Part shown: positions 13,101 to 27,229 of the stretch, in pieces | Layout of the letters: each line of letters starts with the position of its first letter | How positions within the stretch are numbered: position 1 is the stretch's first letter | Origin: Rattus norvegicus | Taxonomy: Eukaryota > Chordata > Mammalia > Rodentia > Muridae | Direction of reading: 5' to 3' | Assembly (NCBI RefSeq): GCF_036323735.1 | Contig: NC_086034.1 | Location: 65,092,939 to 65,156,938, forward strand | DNA length: 64,000 bases | Notes under the pieces: generated by a model | Told to the model about the DNA's origin: nothing | What the model saw: only the letters and a program-made list of their open reading frames with translations | Databases searched by the model: none | Made by a program: the position numbers and the translations under genes

Positions 13101-16100
13101 AGAAAAAAAAAAGTTTGGTCTCATTACTGACATTTCCTTTGTCTTTTTTTAATGCCTTTTTTTTTTTTTTTTTTAAAAGCAGGACATCCTCTGTGGGATA
13201 GTTGAAATCAGAGTTAATAGTCTGTATGCCTGGAAATGGGAACGCCTTTCCTCTGCCAAGCCTGCAGAGAGTGAGTCAATCCAGTCAGGGTGTGAGCTTG
13301 GTCAGCAAGATCTTCTGCTATCTCGTGTTAGCCATAATGAACTAGCTTCCAATTCTTAAAGCCACACCTTGTGTTCATGACAGGGCCTGGTTTGCCAGAA
13401 GTGTTTTCAGTGGCTGCTGATGTCCAGTCTTGGGTTTCCCTGCTACACTGTCTCTCCTATGTCTGCGTGTGCTCTGGAACTCCACATTACTACGGGTATT
13501 TCTCCTGCATGTATGTTGTGCACCATATGTGAGCAGGGCAGTGGAGGTCACAAGAACATCAGAGGCCCTAGAAATTGAATTGTGAGCCACCATGTGGGTG
13601 GGTGCTAGAAATCAAATCAAGTCATAGGTTCTCTAGAAGAACAGCCTTAACCTTCGCTGCTAAGAATCTAATGGAGTCTATGGAGAAGGGCTTGGAGGGG
13701 GGAATTTGTACCCCTGAATCCACAGCACCCTTAAGATCTGTGTCCTCATACTAATCAGTACTAGGTCTTTAGTAATACCGTCACACTTTTAGCTACATTC
13801 TTTTGATTAGTGCTCATTCTGTCTATCTCAGTGAGTATCCACACCTCATCTTCTCTTGGGATATCTGTTCATAGACTGTTCTGTAACCTCAGATCCCTGA
13901 CAGACTAAAAAGGTCCTAAATTTTCAGATTCCTGGCATGGCATAGGGGTATGATCTAAGAAGGAGCTAGAAGTTCCCAACTACCTAATAACCAGGGTTTT
14001 TCTTTTTAAGATTCATTTTTAAAATTATCAGTATGTGTGTATATATTGCATATGCACGTAGAGGTTCATACACGTTTGCATGCAGATGTTTGCATGCAGA
14101 CACTTGCTTGCAGAGTCCAGAAGTGGGTGTCTGATTTTCCCTGAAACAGAAGTTACAGGCATTTTTAGAGGTTCCTACAAGAGCAACTAGTGTTTTTCAC
14201 AGTGGAATTCTCTCTCCAGCCCTTAAAAGACAAACTTTAAGACAATGTGATGATTCTGCCTACATTAGATGAAAATATATCATTCACTTACAAGTAACAT
14301 ATGAGGGCTGGAGAGATGGCTCAGCGGTTAAGAGCACTGGCTGCTCTTCCAGAGGTCCTGAGTTCAAATCCCAGCAACCACATGGTGGCTCACAACCATC
14401 TGTAATGAGATCTGATGCCCTCTTCTGGTATGTCTGAAGATAGTTACAGTGTACTTATAAATTAAATAAATCTTAAAAAAAAAAGTCACTTATTCATTGG
14501 TTAATTTCATTCAAGAGACTTTTAGCATGCTTCTGATGGTAACACTGTAAAATTTAAATTCTCTGAAAATGAACTGCTTAATCTGCCTTTTTATTTGATG
14601 TGTGGAAAAGTTTGCATGCTGCCAGGGAGTGGTGACACATGCCTTTAATCCCAGCACTCAGGAGGCAGAGGCAGATGGATCTCTGTGAGTTTAAAGCCAG
14701 CCTGGGTCTACCAAGTAAGTAACAACAACAACAACAAAAAGTAGCTTGAGTGCTAAAGATTTCTTATTACATGGTCATAAAAGTGTTCCTTACTAGGATA
14801 GTGCTAGCCATGGTCTAACAAATGAATTTGTTCATTAACACAGAACCTCAAAATACATGCTCTCCCGGCTAGTTTTATGTCAACTTGACACAAGCTAAAC
14901 CATGAGGAAACCTCATTTCTAAGGGCAAAATGCATTCATAAGATCCAGCTGCAGGACATTATCTTAATTCGTGATTGATGGGGGAAGGCCTAGCCTACTG
15001 TGGGTGGTGCTAGCCCTGAACTGTTTTTTTCTGGGTGTTATAAGAAAGCAGGCTGAGCAAACCTTGAGGAACAAGCCAGTAAGCAGCACCCTCCATGGGT
15101 CTGCATCAGCTCCTGCCTCCAGGCGCCTTCCCTGTTTGAGCCCCTCTCCTGATCTCCTGTGATGAACAGTGCTGTGTAAGTGTAGACCAAATAAGCCCTT
15201 TCCTCCCCAGCTTGCTTTGGTCATGGTGTTAATAGCAATAGTAACCCAATCTAAGATAAATACTCTTCATGCATTAAAACAAAACTTAACTATTCCCTTT
15301 AAAGACGTGGCTACTAAATCATTTTCAGAGAAAACTTCCTGATTTCTTTGTGCTCATTTACCTACCTTTTTTTTTTCAGTGCTAATGAACAATTCCAGGG
15401 CCTTGCATACACCAAGCAAAGATTCTATCTTAGCTATATTATATCTCCAAGTACTGTGTGCTTTAAACCAAGGTCTAGCTATGTTACTCAGCCTGGCCTC
15501 CTGCCTCAACCGTCCATGTATTGAAAATCCAGGCATGTACCATTTTTTTTTTTTTCGGAGATGGGGACCAAACCCAGGGCCTTGCGCTTGCTAGGCAAGC
15601 GCTCTACCACTGAGCTAAATCCCCAACCCGGCATGTACCATTTTTATGGAAGCTTTACCTTTTTTTTTTTTTTTAGCCTAATGCTGTTGTAGGCTTTGTT
15701 ATCAATGAAGCTATAGATATATTATAGCTACTCAAATATTTAAGATGAACATTAGATCACAAGGCAAATTTCAATAGTGCTTGAGAGGAGCCCAAATTTA
15801 ATTGGTTTTTAACATTTTGAAGATGCAAAATGTTCAATAATGGTGCAAACTGGAATAAACTTTTTACATTTATAAACATTTCTAAAAAACTACTACTTAA
15901 AAAACGAGGGGCTGGGGATTTAGCTCAGTGGCAGAGCGCTTACCTAGGAAGCGCAAGGCCCTGGGTTCGGTCCCCAGCTCCGAAAAAAAGAACCAAAAAA
16001 AAAAACGAGGTAATTTTTATTATTTTGTTGTTTTTGTTGTTGTTGTTTTCCCAGAGTATTTCTCTGTCGCCTGGCTGTCCTGGAACTTTGTAGATCAGGG

Positions 16101-19100
16101 TGATCTCAAACTCAAGAGGTCCCACCTGTCTCAGCCTCTCAAGTGTGGGGACCAAAGTGTCTACCACCATACCCAGCTTAATCCTTATTTCCTCTAATAT
16201 TGTCAAGTCACTTTAAAAACAAACTAAGCTGGATACAATATAACTGGGACTAGACTGAACTCTGGAGTGGACCAAAGTGGAAAAAGCGAAACTCTTATCT
16301 CAGATAGTAAAGTAGGTGGATAGGAAGACAAACAGACACAATCTTCACTGTTGGCCTGATAGAGTTGGAGTCACCTATAAGATACACCTCTCGTTATACC
16401 TGTGAAGGCATTTCTGAAGCAAAGGTGTTCTGTTTTGCTGTCTGTTACTGTGATAAAACACTGACTGAATCCAACTCAGGAAGGAAGAGCTTACAGGTTA
16501 CAGTCCAACCTTGTAAGAAGCCAAGGCAGGAACTTTGAGTTCAGGACAGAGAGGGCTATGTAGACAGATTGTCTCAAACAAACAAAATGGCCATATGCAT
16601 GCATGAGATCAAGCATCACTCATAATAGCAGCATCTGGCTAGACAGACAGCAGACAGACACATACAAACAAAAACTTTCGATCGGCTTAAAAATTGTGCT
16701 AAAGTACATGCATGGAATACATGTTACCAAACCATCAAAATGGGCTGCCGTGCTGTGGTAAAGAACCTGCCCAGCATGTATAAGGTCCTAGGTTCATTCA
16801 CAGCACTGCAAAACTAAAACTAAATAATCACTTAAAGGAGCAGCAGAGTACAAAGTAAAGACTCAACAATTGCAGCTTCCAGAAGGAACCTGGAACTCTG
16901 AGAATAGAGAGGAAACAGTTTAAGCTTCTAAAAAAAAGTTATCAGCAATGAGGAGATAGTCTCATACAGGGATTCTCACCAGAAATACCAAAAGCCACTA
17001 AACTATGTAGCTGTAGAAGACAGTTGCAAACATAGCCCAGATTATTAAAATTGATCTACTTCTTTCCTATTTGACCAATCAAACCCCAAACTACAAAACC
17101 TTGATTCAAGATAACAAGTGGCCAGATAGGTAGACTAAACAACTTTTATTTTAGACACTGTCTTTTCAATACTACTACTAGCAATTCCTATGTACTAATC
17201 AGGAACCAGGTTTCCTTGTACTTACACATCATAACCTCACGAGGTAAAGATTCCCAGTTATGTTGTCTAAGCTACAGATTTAATTCCTCGGACTGTTCTT
17301 GACCATCAACATTTATATTATATCTAAATCAATACGAGTCTGGTTTAAGGAAATAAATGTCTTTTTGAAATTAATTGCATGCTTTGGTCTCAATTTGTTT
17401 ACTTTTCTGATTAAGAAAATTCCTACAGAACAAACTGTAGGACATGTGCTTTTATTATAGACAAAATTAAGGGTGATCTTTCCCTTGCTTGAACCGTGTC
17501 CATGCAAGAGCATTTCTGCGCTACAGTGGAGACTGACACCTAGTGGGCTAAAGCAAACATCACCACTGATGCCACCACAGCAAAGACAAGTATCAGTGTG
17601 CCATGACTGAGGGTGGAAGGATACAGGGCTAGGGATGAACTCAGAGCCTCATATATGCTAGGCAAAAACTATTACAATACCCCAGCTCCAAAATCTGTAG
17701 ATTTTCAATTGGTTGTACATTGAAATACATATTTACATCATAAACAAAAACTTTTTTCAAATTAAGTTTTATCAGTGATTTATACCAAACTCTACTAAAA
17801 AATTGTATGGTATCCTCAGGGCTCTTGTCCATGACTCTTCCCTACGATGTCTCTGGAGCACTGTATGATAATAAAATTGTCATGCAGCATGTTGTACCAT
17901 ACAGATGTTTGCCTTACAATGAATGGGTTACATCTGATAAACTCACTGGTAAGCTGAACATATAAACTGAAATGCACCTAATCTACTGAATAGCAGCACA
18001 TTTAGCAAAATGAGGTTCTCACGTCACTGCCTATAAGGTCAATAAAAACTTTATTCACTGAGTGTGCTAAATGAATGAACCCGTGGGAAAAAGAACTTAA
18101 AGAACATATATCTCAGTCCATCTTCTTTCTTTTATAAATATTAGCTGAACCTTTAATCCAGTCTTCATCCAGAGCAAGTGTGCCTCCCAAGGGATATTTG
18201 GTAATATATGGAGGCAGCTATGGCTTCACACCATGGGGAAGCTGTGACTCTGACAGTTAAACAAGCCAAAAATGCTGAGAAATGTTCTATATTGCACAGA
18301 ATAACTATCTACAACAAAAACAACAAAAATTTCAGCCTCAAATGTCAATGTTGCCAAAATTGAAAATTCTGTTCCCATCATCTTTCCTAGAAGGTATTAA
18401 CTACTAAAAAATACCAGTTTATAATATATAATATATAATACATATAATATATAATATAATGGAGTTTATAATTCAATACTGTTTACAACTATTTTGCGTT
18501 TTTTAATTCTTCATTTTCTACGTTGTATACTGTACCTAGAATGGCTTGCTTTTGTAAACCATAGAAGAGATACACTCTTCACGTTCTAGAGCTTCACCAA
18601 GAATTCTGAAGGCAATGACTAAGGAAGTCACGAGTTACAGAACATATGCTGCCCATGCATCAAACATCTACTGGTTACCTATAGCTATCACGTATCAAAT
18701 GTGGAGTCATGGACGTGCTTCTGGCTGGCTCCACATGGCTCGGGTTTCAGCTAACCTCATCTATTTTCACGAGGTCATCTCTGAACTGCACCCACCTTCC
18801 CCCTTAAACAAGCATGGCAAAAAGCTTGTTTATGTCCCTCCTAGTATATTGACTATCTGTAGTATTTTTAGATTTGTACAACCTTCTTCAGAAGGTAGGC
18901 TTCAAGGCTGGCGAGATGGCATAGTCTATCAGCAGGCCTGATGACCTGAGTTCAACTGTAAGGACCCATGTGTTTGAAGGACCAACTCTACACATAGTTC
19001 TCCACATGAGTGCCATGGTGTACATGTCCCCACCCAGTAAACAAACAAATGTTAGAAGAGAAAAAGAACCCTTTAGTAGAATGTCTTCACTTAACGACTA

Positions 19101-22100
19101 CTGCACACAGAACAAATTATTTAGTAGGTTTACATAAGCACTCAGAGACTAAAGTAAAAACCAGACCCTGTCAAAAACAGAACAAAAAGTCTGCAGAAAG
19201 CCTGGTATGATGGCATATGCCTTTTATCCCGGCACTTTAGGAAGCTTTGAGTCCAGCCTGATCTACAGAGCTAGGGCTATAGAGTGAGGCTACACTGCCA
19301 GAATAACACTGTGAGATGCTGGTCTCAAAAAAAAGTTGGTAGAGAGTAAAAGAAAATAAGTTGTACAATTTTCAAAATGAAGGGTAGGATGGATGCCCAT
19401 GAAAGACAGAAATATAAAATGGCACCAGAACTGATTAAAAATCTTAAAGAAGAGCTAGAGAGATAGCAGTGGTTGGGTATACTGGCTGCTCTTTTGAGAG
19501 GACCTAAGTTCAATTCCCAACACCCACATGGTGGTTTACAGGGTATTCAACTCCCTCTTCTGGCCTCCTCCAGCACCAGGCACGCACATGGTGCACAACT
19601 ATATATCCAGGTGAAACACCCACACCCATAAAGAAAGTAAATGAAATTGTGTTAAAAGCTAAGGACAATCACAGCCACCCACAATAGAAATGGCTTAAAG
19701 AAGATGCAAGTGAAAGCAAAGGCCATGCAAAACTGTGTCAGGCAACCAGAGGTGAGAGAGATGTTACACGTGAGCTAGAGAGGACTCTAATATAAGAACT
19801 GAACTGCAGTAAAGTAACACAGGGCAACTGAGAAGAACCCCACGTGAGAATGAGTATGATCCTTAAACTATTATCATTCAAGGACATGCACAGACTTAAA
19901 ACTGCGTGAAAATATGTAACATATCAATTATACAAAGTACTGAAGGAGATCAACAAAACCATTAAAACTGTGAAACTTTAATGTCTGATTAATCATTGTT
20001 CAGAGTATAGGTAGCAAATGATCTGACAGATTATATGCTGTTAAAGTAAAAACTTAACAAGAAGCAACAAGAGTAAAATAATAGTTTGACAAAGAAGCCA
20101 CAGCAAGTATAAAAAGTTGGCAATTAAGAAGCAGAATAACAGAACATCAAGGTTCTGGAAGCCATCTTCTGCAGGTCTGTTGCCATTAAAGAAGCAACTT
20201 ACAAATAGATGATTTTGAAATAAAACACAATTTACTGTGACTGACACACAAAAGAGAAAACCTAAAAGAACAAAAGTAAATACAAAGCTAAGACCACCCT
20301 AAGAATACTGTCAAAAATAGACCAATGGAATAGAACTGAAGACCCAGAAATGAACCCACACACCTATGGTCACTTGATTTTTGACAAAGGAGCCAAAACC
20401 ATCAAATGGAAAAAAGATAGCATTTTCAGCAAATGGTGCTGGTTCAACTGGAGGTCAACATGTAGAAGAATGCAGATCGATCCATGCTTATCACCCTGTA
20501 CAAAGCTTAAGTCCAAGTGGATCAAGGACCTCCACATCAAACCAGACACACTCAAACTAATAGAAGAAAAACTAGGGAAGCATCTGGAACACATGGGCAC
20601 TGGAAAAAATTTCCTGAACAAAACACCAATGGCTTACGCTCTAAGATCAAGAATCGACAAATGGGATCTCATAAAACTGCAAAGCTTCTGTAAGGCAAAG
20701 GACACTGTGGTCAGGACAAAACGGCAACCAACAGATTGGGAAAAGATCTTTACCAATCCTACAACAGATAGAGGCCTTATATCCAAAATATACAAAGAAC
20801 TCAAGAAGTTAGACCGCAGGGAAACAAATAACCCTATTAAAAAATGGGGTTCAGAGCTAAACAAAGAATTCACAGCTGAGGAATGCCGAATGGCTGAGAA
20901 ACACCTAAAGAAATGTTCAACATCTTTAGTCATAAGGGAAATGCAAATCAAAACAACCCTGAGATTTCACCTCACACCAGTGAGAATGGCTAAGATCAAA
21001 AACTCAGGGGACAACAGATGCTGGTGAGGATGTGGAGAAAGAGGAACACTCCTCCATTGTTGGTGGGATTGCAAACTGGTACAACCATTCTGGAAATCAG
21101 TCTGGAGGATCCTCAGAAAATTGGACATTGAACTGCCTGAGGATCCAGCTATACCTCTCTTGGGCATATACCCAAAAGATGCCCCAACATATAAAAAAGA
21201 CACGTGCTCCACTATGTTCATTGCAGCCTTATTTATAATAGCCAGAAGCTGGAAAGAACCCAGATGCCCTTCAACAGAGGAATGGATACAGAAAATGTGG
21301 TACATCTACACAATGGAATATTACTCAGCTATCAAAAACAACGACTTTATGAAATTCGTAGGCAAATGGTTGGAACTGGAAAACATCATCCTGAGTGAGC
21401 TAACCCAATCACAGAAAGACATACATGGTATGCACTCATTGATAAGTGGCTATTAGCCCAAATGCTTGAATTACCCTAGATGCCTAGAACAAATGAAACT
21501 CAAGACGGATGATCAAAATGTGAATGCTTCACTCCTTCTTTAAAAGGGGAACAAGAATACCCTTGGCAGGGAAGAGAGAGGCAAAGATTAAAACAGAGAC
21601 TGAAGGAACACCCATTCAGAGCCTGCCCCACATGTGGCCCATACATATACAGCCACCCAATTAGACAAGATGGATGAAGCAAAGAAGTGCAGACCGACAG
21701 GAGCCGGATGTAGATCGCTCCTGAGAGACACAGCCAGAATACAGCAAATACAGAGGCGAATGCCAGCAGCAAACCACTGAACTGAGAATAGGACCCCCGT
21801 TGAAGGAATCAGAGAAAGAACTGGAAGAGCTTGAAGGGGCTCGAGACCCCATATGTACAACAATGCCAAGCAACCAGAGCTTCCAGGGACTAAGCCACTA
21901 CCTAAAGACTATACATGGACTGACCCTGGACTCTGACCTCATAGGTAGCAATGAATATCCTAGTAAGAGCACCAGTGGAAGGGGAAGCCCTGGGTCCTGC
22001 TAAGACTGAACCCCCAGTGAACTAGACTGGTGGGGGGAGGGCGGCAATGGGGGGAGGGTTGGGAGGGGAACACCCATAAGGAAGGGGAGGGGGGAGGGGG

Positions 22101-23226
22101 AGGTTTGCCCGGATACCGGGAAAGGGAATAACACTCGAAATGTATATAAGAAATACTCAAGTTAATAAAAAAAAATAAATAAATAAAATGTAAAAAAAAA
22201 AGATTAAATTAAAAAAAAAAAATACTGTCAAAGTACAAGACGACCAATCCAATAGAATCCTACTGAGCACATTCAAGCATCCAAGGAATCTAATACTCGA
22301 GTTAAAAATGAAGGCAAGGAGAGCAGGAAAGCAGCGACCAAGCTGAAGCAGAAATGTGAGCAAAGGGTGTGGAGGTTTAGAGTGAGTACTGCTCTGGCGG
22401 AGGACACAGGTTCAGTTCCCAGAGCCATTATGGGTGGCTCACAGCCACCTTTAACTCCAGCTTCAGGGAATCAAACCCTCTAGCTTCCTAGGATACCTGG
22501 ACTCACACACACATACATGTATTATAAATCTGAATATGTTGCTATAAAGAACCCAGATCTGCTTCCGGATCTTCACTGCTAAGCCTGCCTACTTTTCTGT
22601 ATTCTAAGTCAAAAACATAACTTTCATGTGAAAGTTATGTGAAAATTTACCACATGTAGTCATATATATTACTTTTATAATCTGGAGAGGTGAGGGAATA
22701 AAAACTCCCATTTGTCTCTGCCAGCCAAGTAAGATTTTAGGCCAACAAAGGACATATAAATGACAAACTAAACTAGATGCAATAGTAAATAATCTAAGTG
22801 CGAGTAAAAGACACAAACAGAAAACTAGTAACAAAGCTAAGCAGCAATATCCTTAGAAAAATCCCATTAGAGACAGGCAACATTAATAGCTTAGCAGAAG
22901 ACTGTAGGAATACACGGTCCTGGGGGCTGGAGAGATGGCTCAGTGGTTAAGAGCACTGGCTGCTCTTCAGAGTCCCGAGTTCAATTCCCGAGTTCAAAAC
23001 TGAAATAATTCCTCTCCTACAAAATCACTTACTGATCACATTGTTGTATCACAGCTATAGAAACACTAGGGCACACCTCCTTCACCTGCTCCTGACACAC
23101 CCCAGGATCCCTCCCCTAGTGGGTCTGCCTCAATTGCTTGGTAACCACATGGTGGCTCACAACCATCTGCAATGAGATCCGATGCCCTCTTCTGGCCTGT
23201 TAGGTTATACATGCAGGCAGAATGCT

Positions 23227-23266
<40 letters not shown>

Positions 23267-23731
23267 CTACTACTGTTAAACAAAGAATATTCCTGAAATG
23301 GCTCCACAAACTGCTATCAAGAAGTTCTCTGTGGCTATTTCAACCTCTTTTCTATCAACAACTCACCTTGACTCAAACATCTTCCAGAGCAGACAATGCT
23401 ACAGAGCAAGTTTCACATGAAAAACTGTGACCAAGAACATGTGGATACATCAAAGGAGCCAAGACAAAGGTTGAATAAACTAAGTGGCATATTTATGCTG
23501 AGCAAAGAGAGACACTGGGTTGGGGATTTAGCTCAGTGGTAGAGCGCTTGCCTAGCAAGCACAAGGCCCTGGGTTCGGTCCCCAGCTCCGAAAAAAAGAA
23601 AAAAAAAAAAAAAAAAAGAGAAAGAGACACTGAAACAGAGATAAGAATATGCTAGAGGCCTGGAGACAGTGTGTAGTGCTTGTTGGGCAAATTTGAGGCA
23701 TTGAATTCAGTTACACACAGACACACACAGA

Positions 23732-23775
<44 letters not shown>

Positions 23776-26700
23776 TTCTAAAGATCAAATCAAAATAGCA
23801 TAGCACACAACTATACAATTGTCGTAAATGAAAAACATGAATTTCTTTCTTATAAATTTAGTAATTGAAAGATTCCCAAGAGAATATCAGTCACCAACAA
23901 ATATTTATATTTTCACATCATGCATCAAGTCTTTCTCAGCTTATGATGTCAATATAAGTCCAGACGAGGTGAGAAAGTAAAGGCAAGGAAGACATGAGGG
24001 AACCATGCTTACTACAACATAAGCACTGTATGAAATGCCCTACCATACGGTCCATATACGATGAGACTGTCTGGTTCTGTTTATGAGATACTGCCTTACT
24101 ACGTAGCCCTGGATGACTCTGAGCAGGTATATAAACCAGGATGGCCTTGAATTCACTGGGACCAACCAGCCTCTGCCTCCAAAGTGCTGGGCCACCACAC
24201 CCAGAGCCAGTAATAAAACCTTTTAAAAATAAAAACTAAGGAAATAGCCGCAGGATTCATGTCCTGGCTGGTTCTGTGTGTCAACTTGACACAAGCTGGA
24301 GTTATCAGAGAGAGAGGAGCCTCAGTTGTGGAAATGCCTTCGTGAGACCCAGCTGTAAGGCATTTTCTCAATCAGTGATCAAGGCAGGAGGGCCCTGCCC
24401 ATTGTGGATGGTGCCGTCCCTGGGCTGGTGGTCCTGGATTCTATAAGAGAGCAAGCTGAGCAAGCCAGGGGAAGCAAGCCAGGAAGTAACATCCCTCCAT
24501 GACCTTTGCATCAGCTCCTGCTTCCTGACCTGCTTGAGTTCCAGTTCTGATTCCTTTGATGAACAGCAATGTGGAAGTGTAAGCTGAATAAACCCTTTCC
24601 TCCCCAACTTGTTTCTTGGTCATGATGTTGTACAGGAATAGAAACCCTGACTAAGACCATTCAAAACTAAATTCTACTTGGCACAAGTGAGATATCAGCA
24701 TAAGAAAACAGGAACTGGGGCTAGAAAGTTGGCTCAGTGGTGAAGACACTGGGCTGCTCTTGCAGAGGACCTGGGTTTGATTCTAAGCAGTCACAAGGTG
24801 GCTCACAAAGATCTGTAACTTTAGTTTCAAAGGCTCTCGTACCCTCTTCTGGCCTCTGTTGGGCATCAGGAATGCAAGTGGTGCAAAAAAATACATGCCA
24901 GCAAAAACATTCATTAAAAAAATAATTAAATCACAAGGCACTACACTGTAATTTCATGTACAAATGACTTAAAACCTTTCAAGTGAGCATTTCAGCGCAT
25001 TCTAGGATGTGATAGTAGATATGTGTCTTTTAGCTATAAGCTAAGAGATGGTGATGCTAAAATCGCCAACAATATTAATTTACAATATAAGTATTGCGAG
25101 CTTTATCACCTTAAAACTGTGACATACTTGCAACTTTAAGATCTACAGAAAATGTCTCACCTTCATCCACAGAAAACTGACAGCTTTTATCATTGAAGAA
25201 TAGTATTTTCTTCTTATCAGGACGACTTACAAATAGAATCTGGTCCCCTAAAGCCTTAAAGATAAAAAAAAATTAATTAACATCAAATTACTCATTTAAA
25301 AACACACACTATACATATGATACACATACTCTCTCACACACACATATCTGTATCTATATATAGGGAGGAAAGAGAGAACACAAAGGCTTTTCTTTCAACC
25401 CACAGTCATCATTAGAGCCTACGTGCTCCAGGTTGGAGCTGAATTTCTTTCTTTACTAATTTTATCTCCGTGGATACTTTCAGATTTCTTAGATAACTGT
25501 CAAAGAACATAAAGGTCTATGTGTGTCTCTGTTTCTGTGTCCTTGTTAGTGCTTGAAGAAATGCAGAATCCAGATATCGACTTTGGGTATCTTCTTCCTC
25601 ATCTTGTTTTGTGGGACAGCATCTCTCACTGAACCTAGGTGAGCTAGAGAACCCCTGAGAGCTACTTGTTTTAATGTGCCCTGGAGCTGGTACTGGTACT
25701 GTTGCCTGGGCACTGGGGACCTGAACTCAGGCTCTCATGCTTGTCCAACAAGTATTTTACTGACTACAAAACATCCTCAGCCCTCAAACTTCATCTATTT
25801 TTTTTTAAGTATAGAATAGAGGTTATACAGGGCATGGGGAGGGAAGTTGAGAGGGCAGTAGAGACAGAGAAAGGCAGAGAGAGAGAGTAAAGGAGTATAG
25901 GCCAGCCATTAGCACATGGGAGGGGGGTTGAGATGGGGGAGCAGGAGGGAGAGGACAGAGCTAGAGCAATAAGGCAAGAGAGCCAAAATTTCATCTTTTA
26001 AAACAAAATGTAAACCAGGAAGTGCCACATGCTTTAATCCCAGCACTCCGGAGGCAGAGGCAGGTAGATCTCTCTGAGGCCAGCCTGGTCTACAGAGCAA
26101 GTTCCAAGTCAGGAAGGGCTACACAGAGAAATCCTGTCTAGAAAAACCAAAGCCAAAAGAAATAAAATTAGATAACTGGATCAACAAAAATGCAATGTAC
26201 ACATATAACAAACAAAGGGGAGGAAATCCTCCCATGTGCTGCAACAGTTGAACCATAAGGATATAAAAATAAGCTAGTCACAAAAACACAGACACTGGTA
26301 AGGTCAGACTCAAACACACTGGTAATGGCTACAAACAGTGGGGAAAGAGTAGTTGTTGAAAGGTGCTGTTCAGTTATGCAAAACAACAACAGTTCGGGAA
26401 ATCTTGAGCATTAGAATATGACTATAACCCCTCTGAATTATACATTTAAAATAAGTAAGGTCAGGCTGGAGGGCGCTTCCATAGTTAAGACACTTGTTCA
26501 GTCCCATGCACCCACTTGGTGGCTCCTGAACAACTGTAACTCCAGCTGCAGGGATCCAACACGTCTTCTGCACTCCACCAGCACCAGGTATGCACACGAC
26601 TCACATACACAACAGTCATTATCTACAACATCTATACAGGTCAAAATTTGATGCCATGAAGTTAAAATTTAAGATAGTTCTACTTTTGATAAATCTACAC

Positions 26701-27174
26701 ACTGGATCTTGAACATTTCCCAAAAGACCCACATTTTAAGGCATGGCCTCAGGGTGGCACAGTAGGAGCCAGGTAAGATAAGTCATTAGATCACCAAGGG
26801 AGTGACTGCGACTCTCTTTTCCTTCCTGGGCATGAAGGTGGTGGTACTTTTGCATTACTATATGCTCCTGCCATGGTAGACTGTCTCATAAAACTGAGCA
26901 TGGACTGAAACCTCTAAAATCATAAGCTAAAATAAGCCCTTTGTTTGTAACTCTGATTATGTCAATTATTTCACTGTGGTTCAGGAAAGCTGAATAACAC
27001 GTGAGAAGCTCGTCTGGTGGTGTTATATCACCAGGGCTATCCGTCAGTCCAGCACCCAGGATGTCAACAGGAGGACCAGGAGTTTAAGGCCAGTCTTAGG
27101 CATGTGAAGTCTTATCTCAAAATCAAAAGACAGCCCAGGGTAGACACAGACACAGACAGACAGACAGACAGACA

Positions 27175-27229
<55 letters not shown>

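Larger units (their letters stand above)
20316..22220 (+). mobile_element. 5'-truncated LINE-1 (ORF2 C-terminus plus 3' UTR)
   Basis: A rodent L1 copy starts inside ORF2 and ends in an A-rich tail. It is flanked by a 12-bp duplication (AATACTGTCAAA) at 20304-20315 and 22221-22232. The ORF2 frame from about 20350 to 21456 includes blocks such as IDKWDLIKL, REMQIKTT, LLHCWWDCKLV and YTMEYYSAIKN from the ORF2p C-terminal region. It has one in-frame TGA at 21025. The 3' UTR carries a G-rich tract at 22031-22102. The copy lacks endonuclease and reverse transcriptase domains and is dead. Confidence 0.95.
10671..25160 (-). other. Gtf2e2: Gtf2e2 intron 6
   Basis: This 14.5-kb phase-1 intron carries the L1 fragment (20316-22220), four ID elements and two copies of an older rodent repeat ending in AATAAACCCTTTCC-type sequence (14866-15258, 24258-24655). 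The stretches 12480-13000 and 16610-18900 are mostly unassigned and AT-rich. Confidence 0.9.
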
